A stretch of DNA of 64,000 nucleotides from assembly GCA_020444075.1 (NCBI GenBank), contig JAHLLR010000007.1, positions 1 through 64,000 on the forward strand, read 5' to 3'. The position numbers and the translations under genes are program-made. The notes below the pieces were generated by a model that saw nothing but the letters and a program-made list of their open reading frames with translations, searched no databases and was not told the origin of the DNA. Shown piece after piece: positions 9,713 to 18,907 of this stretch (position 1 is the stretch's first letter; the number at the start of each line of letters is the position of its first letter). This stretch comes from Deltaproteobacteria bacterium. GTDB lineage: Bacteria; Desulfobacterota; Desulfobacteria; Desulfobacterales; Desulfosarcinaceae.

Positions 9713-10747
9713 ATGAAAATCAACAGGATTGTTGCCGCCGTTGCGGCATTCGGACTGATCTTCGCGACGAATGCGCTGGCGGAAGGTCAATTAAATCTTT
9801 TTAACTGGGGAAATTATACCAGTCCCGACCTGATCAAGAAATTCGAGACAACCTACAACGTCAAGGTCACCTCAACGGACTATGATTCGAACACCACGGC
9901 CCTGGCCAAGGTCAAAGCCGGCGGACACGGCTTCGATATCGTCGTGCCGTCGGCCAATTATGTAAAGGTGTTTATCGAAGAGGGCCTGGCGCTCGAGGTT
10001 CGCCCGGATCAGATGGAAAACTTCAAGAATGTCGCCCCCGAATGGCGCAACTCCCCGTTTGACCCGGGTCGCCGCTACAGCGTCCCGTGGTTGTGGGGAA
10101 CGGTCGGCATCGCGGTGGACACCGATGTCTATAAAGGCGACATCAACACCTCTTCCATCGTTTTTGACCCACCCAAAGAGCTGGCGGGAAAGATCAACAT
10201 GTCGCCGGAAATGGGCGATGTGCTGGGAATGGCATTGAAGTACATCGGCAGCGAGCCCTGCACCACCGATAAAGTGGCCCTGAAAAAAGCCCGGGATCTC
10301 CTGATGGCCGCCAAACCGAAGTGGGTGTCAATGGACTATGGCCTGACGGAAAAAATGCCGCGCGGCGACTTTTCCGCGGCGCTCTACTGGAATGGCGCCG
10401 TCTACCGGGCCGGGCTGGCGAAATCGTCGATCAAATTCGGCTACCCGCGTGAAGGCTATGAAATCTGGATGGATAATGCGCTCGTGCTCAAAGACGCGAA
10501 AAATGTCGAAAATGCCAAAAAGTTCCTGAACTTTATCATGGCGCCGGAAAATGCGGCGCTGAATTCCATCTTTACCCGTTATGCCAACGGCATCAGCGGT
10601 TCGGAAGCGTTCATGCCGGAGGAGATGAAAACCGCGTCGGCGATCGTTATCCCGGAAGAATTCAAGGCTGCCGGCATGTTTTTCCCCGCCTGTTCCAAAG
10701 AGGCCACCGAGTACTACACCGCTATCTGGACGGAGTTGACCAAGTAG
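9713..10747 (+). CDS. potD: polyamine-binding periplasmic protein PotD
   Basis: The 344-residue substrate-binding protein captures putrescine or spermidine and hands it to PotBC. Residues 1-23 are a signal peptide ending in ALA. The mature start LNLFNWGNYTSPDLIKKFE is characteristic of PotD/PotF, and the length fits the family. GAAGGGAG precedes ATG 9713. The gap from potC (9526-9712) holds no other gene and could contain a second promoter that raises PotD over the membrane parts. The strong hairpin after the gene ends the operon. Confidence 0.92.
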   Translation: MKINRIVAAVAAFGLIFATNALAEGQLNLFNWGNYTSPDLIKKFETTYNVKVTSTDYDSNTTALAKVKAGGHGFDIVVPSANYVKVFIEEGLALEVRPDQMENFKNVAPEWRNSPFDPGRRYSVPWLWGTVGIAVDTDVYKGDINTSSIVFDPPKELAGKINMSPEMGDVLGMALKYIGSEPCTTDKVALKKARDLLMAAKPKWVSMDYGLTEKMPRGDFSAALYWNGAVYRAGLAKSSIKFGYPREGYEIWMDNALVLKDAKNVENAKKFLNFIMAPENAALNSIFTRYANGISGSEAFMPEEMKTASAIVIPEEFKAAGMFFPACSKEATEYYTAIWTELTK

Positions 10748-10800
10748 CCTTCCGGAACCCTATTTTTGTCCCGCGAAGATGCCGATAGCGGGGTTGTTTT

Positions 10801-10839
10801 AAAAACAAGAGGATCTGATTACCGGATCCTCTTGTTTTT
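10801..10839. terminator. bidirectional intrinsic terminator after potD
   Basis: A perfect 15-bp stem (10801-10815 with 10825-10839) and 9-nt loop, with A-rich and T-rich outer arms on both sides. It works in either direction by shape and separates the pot operon from the hydrolase gene. Confidence 0.88.
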
Positions 10840-10877
10840 GTTTTCAATCGATTGCTGACACGTTGCGAGAGGAAGAC

Positions 10878-12017
10878 ATGGAAACGAAGGTCACGCTTGC
10901 CAACTGGCGAACGGCACCGTACAGCACGCACGCCTTTCATCATGTGGATCGCATCATCCCGGTTTCCCCCATCAGCCGTTCGGGGCGGATCCGGGAGCTT
11001 CCAGCCGACCCGCAATCCCTGGACGCGATCGTTTTCGACGATCAGCACGGACAGGAGCGACGATTGACCGAGGTGCTCGACGCCACCGCCACCCGGGGGC
11101 TGGTGGTCCTGCGGGGGGGACGAATCGTCGCTGAACGGTATCTCCATGGGTATGACGGGACACGCCCGCACATCTTGTTCTCGGTCAGCAAATCCCTGAC
11201 CGGGGCCTTGACCGGAATCCTGGTCGACCAAGGCCGAATCGACCCGGAGAGTCCCGTGGTCAAGTATATCCCGGAGGTGTCCGATTCCGCTTATGGCGAC
11301 TGCACGGTACGCCATGTGCTCGACATGACGGTCAGCACGTCATTTTCCGAAGCCTACCTCGACAAATCGGGCGAATTCGCCCGCTATCGACGCGCCATGC
11401 TGTGGAACCCGGCCGAGCCGGGTGAAGATCCCGGCACCCTGCATGATTTTCTGGCATCCCTGTCCCGGGCGCCGGAACCCCATGGACAGGTTTTTCACTA
11501 TCTTTCGCCGAATTCCGATCTGCTTGGCTGGCTGTTGGAGCGGGCCTCCGGCCGGGATTTTGCCGGCCTGTTTGCCGACCTGATCTGGAAGCCGCTGGGG
11601 GCTGAAGCCGGGGCCTATGTGACCGTCGATACCATCGGATCGCCGCGTTCGGCCGGCGGCGTTTGTGCGCTTCCCCGTGATCTGGCCCGCTTCGGCGAAA
11701 TGATGCGTCTGGAGGGCAAGGGTATTCTGCCGGATTGGTGGGTGCGGGATATCCGCGGCGGCGGCGACAGCGAGCCGTGGAAAAGGGGCAATTTTTATCA
11801 GTTGCTTCCCACCGGACGCTACCGCAGCCAATGGTACCAGACCGGCAGTCCTTCAGGAGCCTTCTGTGCGATCGGCATTCATGGCCAGTGGCTGTGGGTC
11901 GACCCCCAAAGAGAGGTGGTCATCGCCAAGGTTTCCGCCCAGGAAGACCCGGAAAATGAGGATATCGACTTTACGCTGATGCGTGCTTTCGAGGCTGTCG
12001 CCGAAGCCGTAAAATAG
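10878..12017 (+). CDS. beta-lactamase-fold serine hydrolase (NylB / class C-like)
   Basis: This 379-residue enzyme belongs to the penicillin-binding/beta-lactamase superfamily, nearest in style to 6-aminohexanoate-dimer hydrolase and related esterases. The nucleophile motif SxxK is SVSK at about residues 102-105. FHYLSPNSDLLGW supplies the YxN-like motif, and GIHGQWLWVDP replaces the KTG box. No signal peptide is seen, so it is probably cytoplasmic. ATG 10878 follows GAGAGGAAG; a TTG at 10863 is the longer alternative. It is monocistronic after the terminator and convergent with selO. Substrate unknown: amide, ester or lactone. Confidence 0.8.
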   Translation: METKVTLANWRTAPYSTHAFHHVDRIIPVSPISRSGRIRELPADPQSLDAIVFDDQHGQERRLTEVLDATATRGLVVLRGGRIVAERYLHGYDGTRPHILFSVSKSLTGALTGILVDQGRIDPESPVVKYIPEVSDSAYGDCTVRHVLDMTVSTSFSEAYLDKSGEFARYRRAMLWNPAEPGEDPGTLHDFLASLSRAPEPHGQVFHYLSPNSDLLGWLLERASGRDFAGLFADLIWKPLGAEAGAYVTVDTIGSPRSAGGVCALPRDLARFGEMMRLEGKGILPDWWVRDIRGGGDSEPWKRGNFYQLLPTGRYRSQWYQTGSPSGAFCAIGIHGQWLWVDPQREVVIAKVSAQEDPENEDIDFTLMRAFEAVAEAVK

Positions 12018-12037
12018 CTGGCGGGGTCGTCACCGCC

Positions 12038-13696
12038 TCAGGAACTGCACGACAGCATCGAGCAGCCTGGCCGGCGGCGGGCCCAGTCCGGCCGTTTGGC
12101 GGCATAGCCCTCCTTTTCCGGCTGTTCGTCGTAGGGACGCCGCAGCAGGTCGAGCAGGTCGTGAATCAAGGTGAAGTCGCCCTGTTCGGCCTTGTCGATG
12201 GCCAGTTGGGCCATGTAGTTGCGCAGCACGTATTTGGGGTTGACCGCGTTCATGCGCCGGCGCCGGGTCCTGGGGGAGATGTTGTCCCGCCCGGCCCGCT
12301 CCAGGTAGCGTCGAAGCCAGTCGCCGGTCCGGCGGCGCACGGCGGGCGTCACCTGTTCGGGAACGTAATAGGCCTCCATCAGCGGACTCATGAGCGCTTC
12401 ATCACCGGTTGTTGCCGGGGACAGGTCGTCCGCCTCCAGCCGGGCGAGCCGCCGGAAAAAAATCGTCATGTCGGTTTCGGCCAGTGTCAACATGGCCAGC
12501 AGCTCCGTGATCAACGCCTCGTCCGTCGCCGGCTCGAATGCGTTCAATCCCAGCTTGCGGGCCATCATCTGCCGCCAGGCGTCCCGGTAACTGCCGGCGT
12601 AGCCGTCCAGCACCGCCTGCAGGGGTTCGACCTGACCGATCAGCGGGTAGATGGCATTGGCCAGCTGGGCGAGATTCCAGTGGGCGATGGCCGGTTGATG
12701 GCCGAAACGGTAGCGGCGCCCGGCGGCATCGGTCGTGTTGGGTGTCCAGTCGGGGTCGTAGTTATCCAGCCAGCCGTAGGGGCCGTAGTCGAGGGTCAGG
12801 CCGAGAATGGACATGTTGTCCGTGTTCATCACGCCGTGCACGAATCCCACCCGCATCCAGTCCACGATCATGTCGGCGGTGCGGCGGCACACCTCCTCGA
12901 ACCACTGCAGGTAAACCTCCGGCGACGGTTCGCCCAGATGGGGGAAATCGGTGCGGAGGGTATAGTCCGCCAGCTGCTTCAAAACATCCAACTCACCCCG
13001 GGCGGCGAAGATCTGGAAGCTGCCGAAACGCGTAAACGACGGCGCGACGCGGCAGACCACGGCCCCCGGTTCCATTTTTGGATGGCCATCGTAGAACATG
13101 TCCCGCTCCACCTCCTCACCGGTCAGGGTCAGGCTCAGCGCGCGGGTGGTGGGCACGCCCAGGTGAGCCATGGCCTCGCTGCACAAAAATTCGCGCACCG
13201 ACGAGCGCAGCACGGCCAGGCCGTCGGCCGTTCGTGAATAGGGGGTAGGTCCGGCCCCTTTCAGTTGCAGCATCCAGCGCCGGGAATGGCCATTCACGAT
13301 TTCGCCCAGATTGATGGCCCGACCGTCGCCCAGCTGCCCGGCCCAGTTGCCGAACTGATGGCCGCCGTAGCACATGGCAAAGGGCTGCATGCCCGGCAGC
13401 AGGCGGTTGCCGGTGAACACCTGAGCAAACGCATCGGATTCGCAGGCTTGGGTCGAAAGGCCCAGCAGATCGGCCACCTCCCGTGAATAGGCAACCAGTC
13501 GGGGCGCCGCCACGGGAGTGGGTTTGACCAGGGAGTAGCACGCCCCCGATACCTGGCGGCGACGGTTCAGGATATCGGGATCGCCAGGCAGTTCACTGAC
13601 AAAGCGGTTATCGAAGCGCAGCGCGTTCAGGGTCTCCTGCGGTTTCGCGGACGTCTGGCTGGGGAAAATGCAATCGGTCGATTCGAGCAGGTTCAT
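12038..13696 (-). CDS. selO: protein adenylyltransferase SelO (YdiU/UPF0061)
   Basis: The 552-residue pseudokinase-fold enzyme transfers AMP to Ser, Thr or Tyr of target proteins and is linked to redox stress in other bacteria. Family landmarks are visible: [49 protein letters not shown], and the C-terminal CxxxxCSS, where eukaryotic members carry selenocysteine. Here the residue is an ordinary TGC cysteine. ATG 13696 was chosen for AAAGGA 8 nt upstream and the normal N-terminus; earlier in-frame starts only add Arg-rich sequence. Confidence 0.93.
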   Translation of the reverse strand: MNLLESTDCIFPSQTSAKPQETLNALRFDNRFVSELPGDPDILNRRRQVSGACYSLVKPTPVAAPRLVAYSREVADLLGLSTQACESDAFAQVFTGNRLLPGMQPFAMCYGGHQFGNWAGQLGDGRAINLGEIVNGHSRRWMLQLKGAGPTPYSRTADGLAVLRSSVREFLCSEAMAHLGVPTTRALSLTLTGEEVERDMFYDGHPKMEPGAVVCRVAPSFTRFGSFQIFAARGELDVLKQLADYTLRTDFPHLGEPSPEVYLQWFEEVCRRTADMIVDWMRVGFVHGVMNTDNMSILGLTLDYGPYGWLDNYDPDWTPNTTDAAGRRYRFGHQPAIAHWNLAQLANAIYPLIGQVEPLQAVLDGYAGSYRDAWRQMMARKLGLNAFEPATDEALITELLAMLTLAETDMTIFFRRLARLEADDLSPATTGDEALMSPLMEAYYVPEQVTPAVRRRTGDWLRRYLERAGRDNISPRTRRRRMNAVNPKYVLRNYMAQLAIDKAEQGDFTLIHDLLDLLRRPYDEQPEKEGYAAKRPDWARRRPGCSMLSCSS

Positions 13697-13906
13697 TCGT
13701 AGGGTCCTTTCACCCATCGGCCGACTGCGCCCCGTCACCGGATTGCCCGATGATGGGGTCGACTGGTCTTCACCGATGGCCGGTGTTTTATTTATAATCG
13801 CTATCTATAAGGAAAGGGTAAGCACTGAACCGCACGGATGCCATACCATGGAATGCAAAGACGATCGTTGGGATAAGACAGGGAAGGGTATCGGTGAAGC
13901 GCCCGG

Positions 13907-14533
13907 CTAGTTACCGGTCCCGGCGGTGACGGAGGGGCTTCCGATGGCGGGCGGATTTCCGTCCTCCGGTTCGGTGGAGGGTTCGTCCGGGTTGCCTGTC
14001 TCCGGTGGTGATGCCTCGGCGGCCGCTTCACGGTTGGCTTGATCTTCCGCCGCAACATCGGTATCGGCTGCTTCCACGCCGGCGTCGGCGGGTTCCGGCT
14101 CGTCTGCCGATGGCGATTCGGCTTCGGCGGCCGGCTCGGTTTCTTCCGGGGAGGTCTGGGGCGGCGAGGCAAAGGAAATGTCGGAGCCCGGCCCGCTGGG
14201 TTCGGCTTTTCCGAAAACCATGATGGTGACAACCCTGTCCGACTCCCAGACAATCGAGTAGTTCAGGCTGCGCAGCAGGCGCTTGAGCCCCTGTTCCAGC
14301 GGCAGATGGCCAATGGTGGCGCTGACCGGATGGTCCTTCCATTTACGGTTGAGGTTGAATCGGTAGCCGGTATCCCGGGAAATGGTTTCAAGGACATTGC
14401 CCAGGGGTTCATTTTGGGCCGTCAGGGTGATCAGCGGGTCTGCGGTTTTGCCCTGCGCCATGGCCGGATGGATCGCAATGATGCTGCCGAAAAAGCTTAA
14501 AAGGCAAAAGATCAGGCAGGAAATGGTTTTCAT
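13907..14533 (-). CDS. exported STN-domain protein with acidic Ala/Pro/Glu tail
   Basis: The 208-residue product has a signal peptide ending near AMAQG, then a secretin/TonB short N-terminal (STN-like) fold at about residues 28-110: NVLETISRDTGYRF, then a strand-helix pattern to YSIVWESDRVVTIMVFG. The remaining half is low-complexity Ala, Glu, Pro and Ser. STN domains usually sit in secretins or TonB receptors, but no barrel follows, so this is a stand-alone periplasmic module. ATG 14533 gives a standard signal peptide; 14551 would add six residues. Partner unknown. Confidence 0.7.
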   Translation of the reverse strand: MKTISCLIFCLLSFFGSIIAIHPAMAQGKTADPLITLTAQNEPLGNVLETISRDTGYRFNLNRKWKDHPVSATIGHLPLEQGLKRLLRSLNYSIVWESDRVVTIMVFGKAEPSGPGSDISFASPPQTSPEETEPAAEAESPSADEPEPADAGVEAADTDVAAEDQANREAAAEASPPETGNPDEPSTEPEDGNPPAIGSPSVTAGTGN

Positions 14534-14725
14534 GGTAGCACGCCAAGCCATTCGGGTTGCCGGCCAGGGCCGTTGAAAGGATCGAGCCGTTTGCTATGTG
14601 ATGACACCGTTTTAATCTATTTTCCTCCATTTCACAACCATTGATGAACTTGCATGAATCGCCATCCGGATGGTTTCGCAAAAAGGAGGCAGCCTAACGC
14701 AGATATCGGACTTTCTACGGAACCG

Positions 14726-15625
14726 TCAACGGTTGAATGCCGCCAGGGCTTCTATCGCGACGGTTTCGCCCCACTCGGGGACAAAGTGCCCCGCCTCGGC
14801 GATTTCGATGGGGTCGGGGCAATTGCGGATATCGTTTTTCAGGGCCCGCATCACCGGGGAGCCCAGCACCGGATCCTGCATGCCGATGGCCATAAACGAC
14901 CGGCCCCGCCATGAATCGCCAAGCCAGCGCCTGGCATCCCGGGACAGCCGGGCGCCGGGTGCATCGGGGTGATCGGGCACCATTTCCGGAAACCGCCGGA
15001 TACCGGCCTTGTAGCGACCGTCGGGAAACGGCGCATCGTAGGCGCTGCATTCCGCCGCAGAAAGCTGGGGGCAAGTCAGCTGCAGGAGTCGCCCCGGTGA
15101 AAAATCGGGATTCTTTCTGGCCCAGGCCCGCCACTCCAGGAACCCTTTGGATAACTGATAATCCCCGGAACCGAGGGTGGTGTTCATGACCACCAGGCGG
15201 GAAAAGCGCTCGGGCATCGCCATGGGCAGGGTCAGTCCGATGATGCCTCCCCAGTCCTGGCAGACCAGGGTGATGCCGGTCAGGTCAAGCTGCTCGATGA
15301 CGGCCAGCAGGGAATTGCGGTGAAAATCGAAATGGTAGGCGGATGGGTCAACCGGTTTGTCCGACCGCCCGAAGCCGAAAAAGTCGGGTGCGACGACGCG
15401 GCCGCCGGCCCGGGTGAAAACCGGAATCATGCGGCGGTAGAGATAGCTCCAGGTCGGCTCGCCGTGCAGACACAAAAAGGTGTCCCCGGCTGCCTCGGCC
15501 CCCTCATCCAGGTAGTGCAACCGAAGGCCCTCGAAGCCGTTGAGGTTGTCCAGATACCTGGGGGTAAACGGAAAATCGGGCAGCCCCGCGAAGCGTTCGT
15601 CCGGTGTTCTCAATGATTCAATCAT
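14726..15625 (-). CDS. haloalkane dehalogenase (alpha/beta hydrolase)
   Basis: The 299-residue enzyme should hydrolyse carbon-halogen bonds to alcohol and halide. Motifs match subfamily I (DhlA/DhmA): HGEPTWSYLYR for the oxyanion region at 54-64, nucleophile D124 with W125 in CQDWGG, D251 in GMQDPVLG, and H280 in AGHFVPEWGE. The nucleophile falls at the same number as in Xanthobacter DhlA. A Trp-rich cap segment (WRAWAR, ~165-170) could supply the second halide ligand. ATG 15625 is fixed by a consensus AGGAGG; upstream codons are not typical. Natural substrate unknown; marine organohalides are one possibility. Confidence 0.88.
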   Translation of the reverse strand: MIESLRTPDERFAGLPDFPFTPRYLDNLNGFEGLRLHYLDEGAEAAGDTFLCLHGEPTWSYLYRRMIPVFTRAGGRVVAPDFFGFGRSDKPVDPSAYHFDFHRNSLLAVIEQLDLTGITLVCQDWGGIIGLTLPMAMPERFSRLVVMNTTLGSGDYQLSKGFLEWRAWARKNPDFSPGRLLQLTCPQLSAAECSAYDAPFPDGRYKAGIRRFPEMVPDHPDAPGARLSRDARRWLGDSWRGRSFMAIGMQDPVLGSPVMRALKNDIRNCPDPIEIAEAGHFVPEWGETVAIEALAAFNR

Positions 15626-15751
15626 CGTAGACCTCCTCTGCCAGGCTGGCGGATCGTCCGGATACCGCACCTTTACCGGATTTGGTCCTGCCCGGCCGGC
15701 CGAGATGGTTGTCGTGGGTGTTGACCGGTTGGGCATGGACGGGTGGATGGA

Positions 15752-16054
15752 CTACAGGGTCTTCAGCTTGCGCAGATAGTCGCGGACATAGTGCGGCATA
15801 ACTCCCGATTTGAGATAGGATTTGAAATCCTCATCGGCAATTTCCGGATTGCGCGTCCAGGTGGCCGCCGCCCGCTTGAATACCTCATGCTCGCTGATGC
15901 CCTGGTTGCGGGCATGGTTCCACAGGCGCTCCTCATCCGTCAGTGGGGTCCGGTTGGCCCAGTATCTGTCCAGCCGGCGCATCACCTCAAAATAAAGGAT
16001 GGCGGCCAGAAAAACCAGCAGCATGGGCCACTGGAAAACAAACCCGTCGTTCAT
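15752..16054 (-). CDS. small single-pass membrane protein, unknown
   Basis: This 100-residue protein has one hydrophobic helix at about residues 7-25 (WPMLLVFLAAILYF) and then a charged cytoplasmic helical region rich in Arg, Asp, Glu and Tyr. ATG 16054 follows GGAGGTG, which decides the start. I do not recognise a family. It lies between the dehalogenase and YjbQ genes on the same strand. Confidence 0.65.
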   Translation of the reverse strand: MNDGFVFQWPMLLVFLAAILYFEVMRRLDRYWANRTPLTDEERLWNHARNQGISEHEVFKRAAATWTRNPEIADEDFKSYLKSGVMPHYVRDYLRKLKTL

Positions 16055-16194
16055 GGAGCACCTCCGGCGATAATCGTCAGCTATACCATAATGCCGGAAA
16101 TTGAAAAAACATCTGCTGGCCGGACGGATTCGACAGATTGAGGATGCCTGCCTGAAGGGCATGGAGCGAAATGGCCGGAAGCGATGATCGCGGT

Positions 16195-16611
16195 TTACTC
16201 CCCGATAATTTTAACCAGCACCCGTTTTTTACGCCGTCCGTCAAACTCACCGTAAAAAATCCGCTCCCAGGTCCCGAAATCCAGGTAGCCGCCGGTGATG
16301 GCCGCCACGACTTCCCTGCCCATGATCTGGCGTTTCATGTGGGCGTCGGCATTGTCTTCGCCCACGTTGTGCCGGTACTGGGAAACCGGCGCATGGGGGG
16401 CCAGTTTTTCCAGCCAGACATCATAATCGTGGTGCAGGCCGGATTCATCGTCGTTGATAAAGACGGATGCAGTGATGTGCATGGCGTTGACGAGCACGAG
16501 GCCATCCTTGACGCCGCTCTCGTCGATGCACCGCTGCACGTCGGATGTGATGTTGATGAATGCCCGCCGGGTGGGGACCTCGAACCAGAGTTCTTTTCTA
16601 TAGCTCTTCAT
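16195..16611 (-). CDS. YjbQ/UPF0047 family protein
   Basis: The 138-residue protein matches the YjbQ family by [28 protein letters not shown] and [13 protein letters not shown], and by length. Members have weak thiamin-phosphate synthase activity when tested in vivo, but their true role is not settled. ATG 16611 gives the usual MKSYRKEL-like start. Probably cytoplasmic and monocistronic. Confidence 0.88.
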   Translation of the reverse strand: MKSYRKELWFEVPTRRAFINITSDVQRCIDESGVKDGLVLVNAMHITASVFINDDESGLHHDYDVWLEKLAPHAPVSQYRHNVGEDNADAHMKRQIMGREVVAAITGGYLDFGTWERIFYGEFDGRRKKRVLVKIIGE

Positions 16612-17063
16612 GGGCGACTCCATCCATTCGTGAGGTAAAGTAAATTTCGACTCGGTGATGAGAAGGGAAATGCCAATCCATCCCATAGATGGCTGGTGAA
16701 AGCGTAAAGCCTATGTATTTTGAGAGTAAACCAGGGATTGGACGAATGTCAAAGTCAATGATTTCCAGAGTTACCATCCGGAAATGGCATTGACCACGTT
16801 TGGATCAGCATAGACGGCACGTACCTGTCAGAAGCAGCGGGTTGCATGCAGGCGGAAAAGTTGTAATTTTCATCGATATATATTACTTGAGACCGGCTGA
16901 ACCTGCTTGTTTGTCTATTTAATTCCACTTTATGGTCCGTCAACCGTTTATATTATGACAGCAATTTAAAAGGATTATCAGACCAAGCCATTGTTTTGCG
17001 CCATAGACCACCATTCTAATTTGATTATTTTTACATGAAAAAAGAGATCATCCGAGGCGAACA
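16612..17063. other. AT-rich intergenic region
   Basis: About 450 bases between divergent genes, clearly richer in A and T than the flanks. A short minus-strand open frame (16755-16943) has no ribosome site or family resemblance. No convincing promoter, RNA or repeat was seen, although it must contain promoters for both neighbours. Confidence 0.5.
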
Positions 17064-17918
17064 ATGAATCCACGCAAGAGAGTAATACTATTGATTTTTA
17101 TTATGTCACTGATTGTATGGGTGGTTGAGGGGATAACGGTGAGTGTGCTTTTTAATACCACGCTTAAAGAAGAAAAATCCCGTCTGGTCGAAATGGCAAA
17201 AAGTCAAGCGCGGCTCATCGAAGCGGTGGCCCGTTTTAATAAGGATTTCTTCAATGGCGATCTCGATAAGGGTAGACAGGCAACCCTATCTCAGATTCAA
17301 GACGCCCATACCCGATATGAGGGACATGGCAAGACTGGAGAATTCACCCTTTCCAAAAAGGAAAATAATCAGATCGTTTTTCTGTTGAGTCATCGCCATT
17401 ATGATCTGGATTCGCCAAAACCCGTACCATGGGATTCCTCTCTGGCAGAACCCATGCGGCTTGCCTTATCTGGAAAATCTGGAACCGTTATAGGATTGGA
17501 CTACCGCGGTGTGAAAGTACTGGCTGCCTATGAACCGGTGGCTGAACTGAATCTCGGCATCGTTTCCAAGATCGATTATTCGGAGATTAAGGAACCCTTT
17601 TACAAAGCAGTAATTTTTAGTGCATTTTTTGCGATTGCCGCCATCATCCTGGGAGCCAGTATTTTTTTAAAAATCACCAACCCTTTGATCGAAAGGCTGC
17701 AAAAAACGGTTGTGGAACTTGAAAAGGCTCTGAAAGAGGTCAAAACTCTACGGGGGATCGTGCCTATTTGCTCTTTCTGCAAGAAAATCCGCAATGACCA
17801 GGGCTACTGGGACCAGGTGGAGGTCTATGTCAGACAGCACACGGAAGCCAATTTCAGTCACGGTGTTTGCCCGGAATGTTTGAAGATTCATTATCCGGAG
17901 TTTAGCACCGATAGCTGA
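17064..17918 (+). CDS. membrane sensor with Cache-like periplasmic region and Cys-rich C-terminal domain
   Basis: The 284-residue protein has a membrane helix at about 8-28, a ~150-residue extracytoplasmic region of Cache-like character (YRGVKVLAAYEPVAELNLGIV), a second helix at ~182-205, a short coiled coil, and a conserved tail starting GIVPICSFCKKIRNDQGYW. CSFC and CPEC form a likely four-Cys metal site. The same tail occurs at the ends of many response regulators and sensors in these bacteria; its function is unclear. There is no kinase or cyclase domain. GAGG precedes ATG 17064. It is convergent with the GRE activase gene. Confidence 0.75.
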   Translation: MNPRKRVILLIFIMSLIVWVVEGITVSVLFNTTLKEEKSRLVEMAKSQARLIEAVARFNKDFFNGDLDKGRQATLSQIQDAHTRYEGHGKTGEFTLSKKENNQIVFLLSHRHYDLDSPKPVPWDSSLAEPMRLALSGKSGTVIGLDYRGVKVLAAYEPVAELNLGIVSKIDYSEIKEPFYKAVIFSAFFAIAAIILGASIFLKITNPLIERLQKTVVELEKALKEVKTLRGIVPICSFCKKIRNDQGYWDQVEVYVRQHTEANFSHGVCPECLKIHYPEFSTDS

Positions 17919-17998
17919 ATGTGAATTTACCGTTATCTGGGAAAACCATCCATGCTTGGTATTGACAGGCACGAGATTCTTTACCACTTCAAAACATA

Positions 17999-18907
17999 TC
18001 AGCCACTTATTGTTGCCTTGACCCCATTGGCTTCAAACAGGACCTTTACCCTGTCGAGGTCATGGGCGGTCCGAGGTTTTATTCCCAGGCGCTTCTGGTC
18101 TGTATTCAAGCTTGAAATTTTGGATTCTCCCAGGTTGTGATAGGGCAGCAGGCAGATTGAATCCTGCCCGTTTTTCAACAAGAATACGGCCGTGTTCAGG
18201 ATATTCGTCCGGCTGTCGTTGATCCCCGGTATCACTGGCAGGCGGGCGCGGAGATGGCTGAAAACCCGGGACAGCCTTGCAAAATTTTTTAGGATTCGCC
18301 CGTTGGAACATCCGGTGAAGGCCTGGTGGGAATCAGGTGCCATTAATTTCAAGTCAAACAAAATGAGATCCAGAAATGGCAGCAGGCGTTCAATCCGTTC
18401 CCATACAAATTGGCCACAGGTTTCCATGGCAACGTGAAAATGCCGGCGCTTCAATTCCGGCAGAAGCGTGCGGAGGAATCCGGCCTGCTGCATGGGTTCG
18501 CCTCCGGAAAGGGTGATTCCGCCTCCTGATTCTTCAAAGTAATCGGAGTCTTTGACAAGTTCACTGACGAGATCTGCCACCGTCCACACCCGCCCGACAA
18601 CCCGCAGGGCGGTCTGCACACAGGCGTCGGTGCACTCACCGCATCCGGTGCACCGCGTATAGTCGATCCGCCGGTCTACATACGGCACGATCGCTTTTTC
18701 CCTGCAGGCCGGCAGGCATTCTAAGCAGCCCCGGCAGCGATGTCTGTAAAAGGCGATCTCGGGCCTTGCATGCCATGACTCCGGATTCTGGCACCAGGCG
18801 CAGCGCAGCGGACATCCCTTGAAAAAGACGGTCGTCCTGATTCCGGGTCCATCATGCAGCGAGAACCGCTGGACGTCGAAAACAATGGCGTGGTTATCGT
18901 CATGCAT
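17999..18907 (-). CDS. glycyl radical enzyme activase (radical SAM)
   Basis: The 302-residue radical-SAM enzyme installs the glycyl radical on its partner, here almost certainly the enzyme at 25587-27968. The radical-SAM cluster motif CxxxCxxC is C32/C36/C39 (GCPLRCAWC). It is followed by a two-cluster ferredoxin insert, CRGCLECLPAC and CTGCGECTDAC at about 58-96, typical of GRE activases other than the simplest PFL type. SGGEPMQQ is the SAM-binding GGE motif. ATG 18907 overlaps the AOR stop by 8 bp; longer starts lie inside AOR. It is the last gene of the cluster. Confidence 0.92.
   Translation of the reverse strand: MHDDNHAIVFDVQRFSLHDGPGIRTTVFFKGCPLRCAWCQNPESWHARPEIAFYRHRCRGCLECLPACREKAIVPYVDRRIDYTRCTGCGECTDACVQTALRVVGRVWTVADLVSELVKDSDYFEESGGGITLSGGEPMQQAGFLRTLLPELKRRHFHVAMETCGQFVWERIERLLPFLDLILFDLKLMAPDSHQAFTGCSNGRILKNFARLSRVFSHLRARLPVIPGINDSRTNILNTAVFLLKNGQDSICLLPYHNLGESKISSLNTDQKRLGIKPRTAHDLDRVKVLFEANGVKATISG

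Noticed and set aside
12038-13696. SelO as a selenoprotein
   Set aside because: The C-terminal residue is encoded by TGC; the only TGA is the normal stop after CSS.
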